The notes under the pieces were generated by a model. It searched no databases and was not told the DNA's origin. It saw only the letters and a list, made by a program, of their open reading frames with translations. This document shows, one piece after another, positions 56,372 through 64,000 of a stretch of DNA of 64,000 nucleotides. The position numbers and the translations under genes were made by a program. The stretch's first letter is position 1. Each line of letters starts with the position of its first letter. The stretch is taken from NCBI GenBank assembly GCA_030848705.1, contig CM061245.1, positions 80,401,564 through 80,465,563 on the forward strand, in the 5' to 3' direction. This DNA is from Heracleum sosnowskyi. Its lineage: Eukaryota > Streptophyta > Magnoliopsida > Apiales > Apiaceae.

Positions 56372-58878
56372 ATGGAAACGAATACAAGTAGAATGATTAA
56401 TTTGAATGATTCTAATTATCATGTTTGGAAGGGAAAGATGGAGGATCTTCTTTATGTGAAGGAATATTATCTACCAGTGTTTGCTACGGAGAAGCCTGCA
56501 AATAAAACAGAGGTAGAATGGACTATTTTGCATCGACAAGTTTGTGGGTATATACGGCAATGGGTGGATGATAATGTTTTGAACCATATTAGTGGGGAGA
56601 CACATGCGCGTACTTTGTGGAACAAGCTTGAGCAACTCTATGCTCGAAAGACAGGAAATAATAAACTATATTTGATTAAACAGTTGATGTCTCTAAAATA
56701 TCAGGATAACACTGCAATTTCTGATCACTTGAATGCATTCCAAGGTATTTTGAATCAGCTTACTAGAATGGGTATCAAGTTTGAGGATGAGATACAAGGG
56801 TTGTGTCTTTTGGGTACTTTACCAGATTCATGGGAGACATTCAGGATGTCTTTGTCGAACTCAGCTCCAGATGGTATTATCAGTATGGAATTAGCTAAGA
56901 GCAGTATTCTGAATGAAGAGATGAGAAGAAAGTCACAGGGTTCCTCTTCACAGTCAGAAGTCTTAGTTACTGAAAGAAAGGGAAGAGCTCAAATCAGAGG
57001 TCCAACCAATAGAGGTAATCAACGGAATAGTTCCAGAGGTAAGTATTCTAATGTTGAGTGTTATCATTGTGGTAAAAAGTGGCATACAAAGAAGTTCTGC
57101 AGAAAGTTGAAGCAAGAAAATAAAAAGGGTTCAGACAACGATCAGACAAAAACTGACGGTGGTAATGATAATTCTGTGGTGATTGCTACTACTGATGAAC
57201 ACCTGATATGTTGTGATGGAGATATTGTTAACCTTGCACAAGATGATTTGAGTTGGACAATTGATAGTGGTGCTTCATGTCATGTTGCGTCACGAAGGGA
57301 TTTCTTTACATCTTATACTTCTAGTGATTTTGGAGATGTTAAGATGGGTAACGGTGACATAGCAAAAGTTGTTGGCGTTGGAGATGTATGTCTGAAGTTT
57401 GATACGGGCATGGAGTTATTTCTTCATGATGTGAAGCACGTTCCAGACATGAGAATGAATTTAATTTCTACTGGCCTTCTTGATGATGAAGGATATGTCA
57501 GCAGCTTTGGTAATGGTCAATGGAAGCTCACTCGGGGTTCTTTAATTGTTGCAAGAGGGAAGAAGTGTCCGAAATTATATATGACTCAGCCGCAAATCTC
57601 CAAGGACAGTGTTAATGCTGTTGAGAATGTTGATAAGGTTGAATTATGGCATAAGAGACTTGCTCACATGACTGAAAAAGGAATGAATATGCTGTCGAAG
57701 AAAAAAGTATTATCTGGTTTAACTTATATACATTTGAAAAGATGTTCTCACTGTGTGGCAGGTAAGAAGAACATAGTTTCTTTTAAGAGTCGTCCTCCTT
57801 CTCGTAGAGAGCATGTACTTGACTTGGTGCATTCCGATGTTTGTGGTCCTATGAAAACCAAAACTAATGGTGGTTCATTATATTTTGTTACATTCATCGA
57901 TGATCATTCAAGGAAGTTATGGGTTTATACCTTGAAGACGAAAGACCAAGTGTTAGATGTGTTTAAGCATTTTCAGGCTTTAGTTGAGAGACAGACTGGG
58001 AAGAAACTGAAGTGTATCCGGACAGATAATGGAGGGGAGTATACAGGTCCCTTTGATGTGTATTGTAGACATCAGGGTATTCGGCACCAAAGGACTCCAC
58101 CAAAGACACCTCAGCTTAATGGTTTGGCAGAGAGAATGAACAGAACATTGGTGGAGAGAGTCAGATGTTTACTTTCACATGCTGAGTTGTCGATGTCTTT
58201 TTGGGGTGATGCACTAAATACTGCGGTAAATGTGTTAAATCTCTCACCTTGTGTTCCTTTAAAGTTTGATATTCCAGATAAAGTTTGGAGTGGTAAAGAT
58301 GTTTCTTATGATCATTTGCGTGTCTTTGGATGTAAGGTTTTTGTGCATATTCCCAAAGATGAGAGGTCTAAACTTGATGTGAAGACTAAAGAGTGTATAT
58401 TCCTTAGTTACAGCTAAGATGAATTCGGCTATAGGCTCTACGATCTAGTTTCAAAGAAGATTGTGAGAAGCCGAGATGTTATCTTTATTGAAGATCAGAC
58501 TTTGAAATATATTGGGAAGGCAGAAACAATTCCTCAATATAACAATGATCTGGTTGATTTGGATCCGGTTCCTCCAAGACATGTGGATTCACAGTTTGGA
58601 TATGATGTTCATGATGATGACCAGCACGGTACTAATACTGATACTCCAGAAAATAGTGACATGGATGATGATGCCCATGAGGAGTCACCAGTACCAAATA
58701 CTCCACCATTCGTTCCACTCAGGCGGTCTTCCAGAGATCGTCATCCTTCTAACAGGTATTCTGCTGATGAGTATGTTCTGTTGACTGACAGTGGTGAACC
58801 TGAATCTTATACAGAAGCTATGAAAGATGAGCACAAGAAGGAGTGGGTTTATGCCATGCAAGATGAGATGAAATCCTT
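56372..58878 (+). pseudogene. Tork-like gag, protease and integrase
   Basis: ATG at 56372 (METNTSRMINLNDSNYHVWK). gag region with UBN2-like capsid to ~200, zinc knuckle CYHCGKKWHTKKFC (~229-242), protease TIDSGASCHVAS (~307), integrase zinc site (LWHKRLAHMTEKG … CSHCVAGKK), core with HSDVCGPM, RTDNGGEY and AERMNRTLVE. A TAA at 58415-58417 follows FLSYS; the same frame resumes (DEFGYRLYDL) and stays open to the CACTA junction at 58878, including the start of the RT region (MQDEMKS). The stop plus insertion make it non-functional. Confidence 0.85.
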
Positions 58879-58899
58879 CACTACGCCATAAGTGGGCAA

Positions 58900-59100
58900 T
58901 AATAACGCTTTTTTCAGTGTTACAAGCAAAAGTGTAACCATATATGTCTTAAAAATGGTCTAAGCTTACACCTTTATTCAGTGTTAGCATTACTACAAAT
59001 CAGTGTTACCGTAGACCTCATCCCGTATCTATGCTAACACTAAAGTTCGTGTAGCCGTTGCTCTTGAAAAAAAGTGTTACCAAGTAATGTTAAAAAAATA
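58900..59100. repeat. Left subterminal repeats of the CACTA element
   Basis: Several copies of agtgttacc / agtgttagcat / gtgtaacc in both orientations. They match the words at the right end (62460-62900) and probably bind the transposase of the autonomous partner. Confidence 0.6.
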
Positions 59101-59159
59101 GGCGGGCTGGAATTGGTCCAAGCGGGACAATTTTTGTCCAAAAATTCACTGAATTATTA

Positions 59160-59520
59160 AGGTGCGTCAATTCTAAATTATTTTCACTCTGTCGCACTCT
59201 CAACTCTCTCTCGCTCTCTCTCACTCTCAACTCTCTCTCGCTCTCTCTCACTCTCAACTCTCTCTCTCTCTCAACACTATCTTCTTCAACTCTCTTTCTC
59301 TCTTCACAAAAAATTAGGGATTTTCAGTAACATTCTCTACGGGTTCAATTAGAAGAAATTAGGGTTCGAGCACAATCTTCTTCGGGTCTTCTTCGGATCT
59401 TCAGAAGAAATTAGGGCTTGTACATTGGGTTCTCTACGGGGTAAATTACAAGAAATTAGGGCTTGACTTGGGTTCTCTACGGGTTCAATTACAAGAAATT
59501 AGGGCTTGTTCGATTTTGTC
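59160..59520 (+). repeat. Captured leader-like region with CT-rich and 46-bp tandem repeats
   Basis: 59188-59275 is a tract of ctctctctcgctctctctcactctcaa units. 59340-59508 has three diverged copies of a unit with acaagaaattagggcttg and gggttctctacgggt. It looks like a duplicated 5' leader of the captured gene. Confidence 0.6.
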
Positions 59521-61034
59521 TATTTTGGGCTTTTCAGGTCATCTTCTTACTAACACTTCTTGTTTTTAATTGTTTCAATTTCGAATGTTTTGAGTATATT
59601 ATGCGTGCTGATTTGTTAGTTGTATCTAATTTTGCTTTTGAAAGTTGCTTGTGTTAGGGTCTATAAAGTTGATTGTGAATGTTTTCATTGCTTAGTAGAA
59701 GGGAGAGATGCCTTGTAATTAGGTTAGTTGCTGAGAATTAAACAGAAGGTTAATGAATTAGTAACTTTCTTTTTCATTTCTGATGATCAAAAAGTTAATT
59801 ACTGTACCTTATAGAGTGACATTTGTGTGGGTGTATAGGTTTTGAATGAATGTGCAGAAGCATAGGCTTGGTTAAGAGAGAAGAAACAGCAGCTGGACTC
59901 ATTATCTAAACATTCAACTCCAGTTCTTTTGTCAGCTGATGTGAAAAGGAAAGCTGAAGCTCTTGACAGGTGAGGTTCTATATATATGGGAAATGTCACT
60001 GAACGAGTTTCTTATGGGTATTTCGTTTCATACCCTTGCTATGGTATGTTGATTGGTTGGCGAGGACGCCCGGTCTTATGTCTGGACTCTGGACATATCA
60101 TGTTTATGGAAATATTATCTGTACAAAAATGCTAGACCCCAAAAGTTTTCTCAAATCATATCTGAACTGGAATGTGGAACAAGATTGTTAAGGCACCAAA
60201 CATGGATGGACTTGCGAGGAAACCTGACCTTCTGTCATTTCATGTTGCCAGCAAAATGCCAGTGTCTGAATCTACAAGGCAAGAGCTTTTGGAGATTGAT
60301 GGGGTGTCCTATAGATTGCGCCGAGAAATTGAGTTACTTGAGAGCTTTGATCGTGTTCGATGCAAAACTTGTCAGGTTACTAGTGCTTTGGCATTACCAT
60401 AATACTCTCTTATGTAGCTTGTAACTTGTTCTTATATATATATATATATTAATGATGATTTTTTCACTTACTGCAAGTAGACGGTGATTGCAAGGCGAAG
60501 TGATATGCTGGTAATGTCTAGTGATGGTCCTCTTGGTGCTTATGTCAATCCCCATGGGTTTGTCCCACGAAGTGATGACTCTCTTGGAAGCAAAGGACTT
60601 GATTCTTGTTGGACATCCAGTAAAAAAATACAGCTGGTTTCCTGGGTATGACTCTTACCTTTACCATCTTACGTAACTTGTTGCAGAGTTCAATGGAACT
60701 GCCACTTTTAACAAACCCATCAAAATATAAATTATGATCACTAAACTTGTGTTTCATATTACCCTAGTATGTCCCTACTATGGTGAATGCTTGAAGTTAT
60801 TTTCAGCTGAGGCTGATTCGGATATGCACAATTTTGGTTTCGCACATAACTTTTCTGCTGCTGTTTCGGCCATGAACAAGTTTTTGTACTATATTCTTTT
60901 TTAAGCTTTGCTGAAGCTCCTTCAATTCTTTAATGTCTTTCCTTCTTAATACCATTGTTTATGGGACTGATTAATGCTGCCACCTTATGATATGAGACCT
61001 ACTAGGGACTTCTATTAATATTTAAAAATAATAA

Positions 61035-61205
61035 GGTTTTGGGATAGCTTGTGGTAACTTCACATGGTATCAGTTCTGAGGTCCCGAGTTCGAACCTCCA
61101 AAGAGGATACACCAAGTTATGAACAAATATGCATATTAAATTATCAAGTCCTCCAAACACCTAAAAGTTTTAAACTTTCAGGTGAGATGGTAACTTAATA
61201 ACCTT
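61035..61205. repeat. SINE-like or tRNA-related repeat in the captured gene's intron
   Basis: ttttgggatagcttgtggtaactt, tggtatcag and a B-box-like gttcgaacc, then gagatggtaacttaataacc. It resembles dispersed tRNA-related repeats of plant introns; ends and target duplication were not determined. Confidence 0.35.
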
Positions 61206-61320
61206 CTACTCTATTGTCTTTCTTTGAACGTGTCTATAATTAAACCCCCCTCCCAGTATAGTGTATGTATATTTAACGAGTAATACCTCTGCATATAATC
61301 TTGATGTTTTGAGGAACTGT

Positions 61321-61430
61321 ATCAGTACGAGGTTATTACGATAATATAGCAAGTGTTGCAAAAGATCATTTTGGAAGTAGAAATATACTGGTTCAGACCA
61401 AGTTAAATCGTAATCCTGCTAGTCCTTCAA
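61321..61430 (+). other. Unassigned exon-like block in the CACTA element
   Basis: Open for about 40 codons: GYYDNIASVAKDHFGSRNIL, then VQTKLNRNPASPSK. It lies in the long gap between the third and fourth CULT blocks. I do not recognise the family; it may be a third captured piece. Confidence 0.3.
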
Positions 61431-61699
61431 AGTATGAATCTTTTAGACAGTCATTTTATATCAAGCTTCTTCCTGTATGATTCTGTGGAGTTCTTTGCTG
61501 ATAAGATTTATGTTATAGGTATGCATGGACAATCACTTATTGCGCCACTTGTGAAACCCAAATGGGTTGGCTCTTTAGTGCTACAAGCAAAGCCTTGAAG
61601 CCACGCTCCTTTTGGGGAATTCGGAGCTCCCAAGTTGCTGATGACATGAGCTGAAGTAAATTTATACTTGTGATCCTGCCTTTATATCAGAAAAACAAT

Positions 61700-62306
61700 T
61701 AATACCTACTCCCCGTCATGCCTTCGCTTTTGGGGCCGAAAAACTAGCAAGATTGTTTGATTGTCCAAGGGAGAATGTGATTGTAGAAGTCAACCAGTTT
61801 TTTCTAAATACATGGCAAAGGCCATCGCCCTGATGCACTGGATTCTGGTCTTCGTAGTCTACGACCTCTTAATCTGAATCAAGGTATCAGTATGAAAGGA
61901 CGAACTCAAACACAAAGCCTGTAGGAAGAGAGAGTGAAAGTTTATATCGATCCAGGCATAACAGAACATCAGAAATGATAAAGGAGCAACCTGCTGCATC
62001 AAGATCGGATTATGGTAGAAAAAATTCTAGTCAAGAAGCATCAGTTCACAACACTGCAAGATCCAGTACTGCCATTTCTTCACACACTGCCCCAAATAGA
62101 TATCGCAGTCAATCTGCTTCAAATGCCAGGCAAGAAGACGAAAACTCTGCTAGTGAGACACTGCAAATGCATCAGGAAGAACAAGATCTTGTAAACATGA
62201 TGGCATCCTCGAGGGTTCATAGTCTTGATGGACATTATCAAATGCCAATTAAGTTTGCTTCGTCTCATATGCCTGTTCCATTTTCAATGTTGGTATGGTT
62301 TATGTA
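61700..62306 (+). pseudogene. Captured fragment of a probable nucleotidyltransferase (PAP/OAS1-type) family gene
   Basis: First block: PRHAFAFGAEKLARLFDCPR, then ENVIVEVNQFFLNTWQR; after a small deletion and frame change GHRPDALDSGLRSLRPLNLN follows. Second block (from about 61890): VGRESESLYRSRHNRTSEMI, serine-rich, to MASSRVHSLDGHYQMPIKF and a TAG at 62304-62306. The first block fits the C-terminal helical region of plant nucleotidyltransferase proteins with PAP/OAS1 substrate-binding domains; the serine-rich tail is also usual there. The catalytic domain is not seen. Family assignment is from memory of conserved words and is less certain than for the CULT piece. Confidence 0.5.
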
Positions 62307-62459
62307 GTAGATGGATGATTGGAATGGTTTGTGGATTTGTTGTTATTTTGGATGGTTTTTTTATGTATTGAAATGGCTTTTGGACAACCTATTTAGGTAT
62401 TGGATTGTTTGGTAATATTTTGAATGGGAAGTTCTATATTTCAATGTCACATGTTGCTA

Positions 62460-62900
62460 TTCTGTATTTAAAGTGTTGGTAAAAAGCATGCAAAGTGTAA
62501 CCATTAACTTCAAAGTATTTAGTCTTTATGTGTTGGCAAAAGTATAGCAAAGTGTTGGCACAAAATCTAAAACTGTTCAAGAAAAAGTGTAGGCATAGTA
62601 CTGCAACTGTGTTGGCATAGGTCTATAGCAATACTATTAGTAGTGTTACTACAAAGATAACTGTGTTGGCATAGATCTATAGCAACAACTAATAATATGT
62701 AGCCATAGAAATAAAAAGTGTTGGCGTAGGGGTCTACGCCTACACATTTCTCCCGTGTTACCAAAAACTACAAAAGTGTTGGCATAGACCCCTATGGTAG
62801 CGGCCATTTTTCTAACACCCTCAAATTTGGTCAAAGTGTGACCATAGCCTTTTTTTTTCCTTTTACCAACAGTTTTTTGGGCTATAACCACACTTTTTCA
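62460..62900. repeat. Right subterminal repeats of the CACTA element
   Basis: About ten copies of [a/g]tgttggcatag-like words, several followed by ctatagcaa, and inverted ones (ctacgcctacac, gttaccaa). They mirror 58900-59100. Confidence 0.7.
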
Positions 62901-62931
62901 GGCGTTGCTGTAGCCCACTTATGGCGTAGTG

Positions 62932-64000
62932 CTTGTATGAGAATAATACTTTTGAGTTGGTGAAGCTACCTAAGGGAAAACAAGATTTGAAAAACAGGTG
63001 GGTTTATAGAGTGAAGCAAGATGAGCATACTTCACAACCACGGTACAAAGCTAGGTTGGTCGTCAAGGGATTCAGTCAGAGAAAGGGTATTGATTTTGAT
63101 GAGATCTTTTCTCCAGTTGTTAAGATGACATCAATTCGTGTGGTGCTTGGTTTAGCAGCTAATCTTGATTTGGAGGTTGAACAAATGGATGTCAAGACAA
63201 CTTTTCTACATGATGACTTGGACAAAGAAATATACATGGAGAAACATGAAGGTTTTCATGTAAAAGGTAAAGAGGATTATGTTTGTAGACTTCTTAAGAG
63301 TCTATATGGTTTGAAACAGGCACCTCGACGATGGTATAAAAAGTTCGAGTCGTTTATGAAGGAGCAAGGCTACCGTAAGACTATTACTGACCATTGTGTT
63401 TTTGTTCAGAAATTTGCAGATGATGATTTTATAATATTATTGCTTTATGTGGATGACATGCTTATTGTTGGCAAAAATGCTGGAAGAATTTCCCCGTTGA
63501 AGCAACAATTAAGTAAGTCATTTGATATGAAGGACTTGGGGCCAGCGAAACAGATTCTTGGCATTCGTATTCATCGAGACAGAGTGGCCAAGAAGTTGCA
63601 TATATCACAGGAGCAGTATATTGAGAAGGTGCTTTGCAGGTTCAACATGGATAAATCTAAAGTTGTTAGTTCTCCTCTTACTACCAACTTTAAGTTGACT
63701 AGAAATGATTCTCCTTCTACGAAGGAAGAAATTGCAGAGATGGATGGAGTTCCATATGCCTCAATAGTAGGAAGTTTGATGTATGCTATGGTATCTACGA
63801 GACCTGATATAGCCTTTGCAGTTGGTGTTGTAAGTCGTTATCTAACAAATCCAGGTAAGAAGCATTGGGAAACGGTTAAGTGGATTATGAGATATCTTAG
63901 AGGTACTTCCAAATTGGGTCTGACATTTGGGAATAGTAAACCAGTGCTTGTTGGATATACAGATTCTGACTTGGCAGGAGATAAGGATTCGCTGAAATCT
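62932..64000 (+). CDS. Tork-like RT and start of RNase H, runs off the window
   Basis: Continues the copia frame after the CACTA element (codons from 62936), open to base 64000. RT motifs: KARLVVKGFSQRKGIDFDE, FSPVVKMTSIR, EQMDVKTTFLHDDL (the usual A/S-F-L-N-G motif is TTFLHD), LYGLKQAPRRWY, YVDDMLIVG, LGIRIHRD, then YASIVGSLMYAMVSTRPDIA and the RNase H start GYTDSDLAGDKDSLKS. No stop codon is seen in this part. It lacks its own start because the CACTA element separates it from gag. Confidence 0.85.

Larger units (their letters stand above)
59839..61653 (+). pseudogene. Captured fragment of a cereblon-like (CULT-domain) gene
   Basis: Four exon-like blocks with splice signals: 59839-59969 (AWLREKKQQLDSLSKHSTP), ~60172-60375 (KPDLLSFHVASKMPVSESTR … REIELLESFDRVRCKTCQ), 60481-60645 (ARRSDMLVMSSDGPLGAYVN) and 61519-61653 (YAWTITYCATCETQMGWLFS … SSQVADDM, stop). 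This is the CULT domain of plant cereblon homologues, the substrate-receptor part of CRL4 ubiquitin ligases. The two CxxC zinc pairs (CKTC, CATC) and the three tryptophans of the ligand pocket (in YSWFPG, AWTI, GWLF) are all present. One extra C (about 60563, gtcccacg) shifts the frame inside the third block and a stop lies in the first block, so no full product is expected. The LON-type N-terminal domain is not seen. Confidence 0.8.
58879..62931 (+). mobile_element. Non-autonomous CACTA (En/Spm) transposon carrying host gene fragments, 4,053 bp
   Basis: Perfect 19-bp inverted ends: CACTACGCCATAAGTGGGC at 58879 and its complement ending at 62931. A 3-bp target duplication CTT (58876-58878 and 62932-62934) is the CACTA rule. 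Rejoining the copia host at one CTT restores its frame. No transposase (TNPD/TNPA) is visible. The interior holds pieces of a cereblon-type gene and of a second gene, with introns, all on the plus strand, and subterminal repeats at both ends. Confidence 0.9.
55594..64000 (+). mobile_element. Tork/TNT1-like Ty1/copia element, 3' end outside window, split by a CACTA element
   Basis: LTR (about 55594-56329), primer site, gag-integrase frame (56372-58878), CACTA insertion (58879-62931), then RT continuing to the window end. Damage seen: one TAA in integrase (58415-58417) and the insertion. Confidence 0.75.

Noticed and set aside
60421..60452. Run of (TA)n in the CACTA element
   Set aside because: Plain microsatellite in an intron.

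Overview
The window is nuclear DNA of a flowering plant. Signs of this are introns with GT..AG borders, an AP2/ERF transcription factor with plant-specific motifs, and plant-type mobile elements throughout: Ty3/gypsy Tat/Retand, Athila and chromovirus; Ty1/copia; CACTA, hAT, MULE, Stowaway and Tourist; Helitrons and LINEs. I judge it a core eudicot and perhaps an asterid, but cannot name the species. The window is almost wholly a nest of transposons. One host gene looks intact: an ERF1-type factor at about 24.4-25.0 kb on the minus strand. Host sequence otherwise survives as a decayed ABA-receptor (PYL) remnant at 20.4 kb, a possible last exon at 31.2 kb, and gene pieces carried inside transposons.

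Layout. 1-16943: a Tat/Retand-type gypsy element on the minus strand (LTR 16409-16943, gag, protease, RT, RNase H, a second RNase H, integrase) with an antisense, intron-containing extra gene at 1-1409. Its second RNase H is split by an Athila-like element (3254-12237) that has only gag and protease between two nearly identical LTRs. 16944-20101: AT-rich Helitron-type modules with two Helitrons bounded by A and T. 20102-31500: a gene island with the ERF gene and at least seven small DNA transposons or retroposon pieces, most with readable target duplications.

31523-49877: an old, broken chromovirus. Inserted in it are a young, nearly complete copia element with a very large third ORF (32854-44898, 609-bp LTRs, AATCA target duplication) and a truncated second copia LTR (46000-47343) that coincides with loss of part of the host RT. 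49878-50455: a LINE ORF1-like (DUF4283-like) remnant. 50456-55163: a Helitron holding a second Helitron with remains of an RPA-like gene, plus a MULE/hAT-like element that itself holds a Stowaway.

55594-64000: a Tork/TNT1-like copia element on the plus strand, split in its pol by a 4,053-bp CACTA element (58879-62931). The CACTA element has a CTT target duplication, no visible transposase, and pieces of at least two host genes: a cereblon-type CULT-domain protein and a probable nucleotidyltransferase-family protein.

The most interesting signals are the gene-capturing CACTA element; the young copia element whose LTR, spacer and low-complexity coding regions share the same short DNA words; the gag-protease-only Athila derivative with identical LTRs but no target duplication; and the nested Helitrons with an RPA-like remnant.
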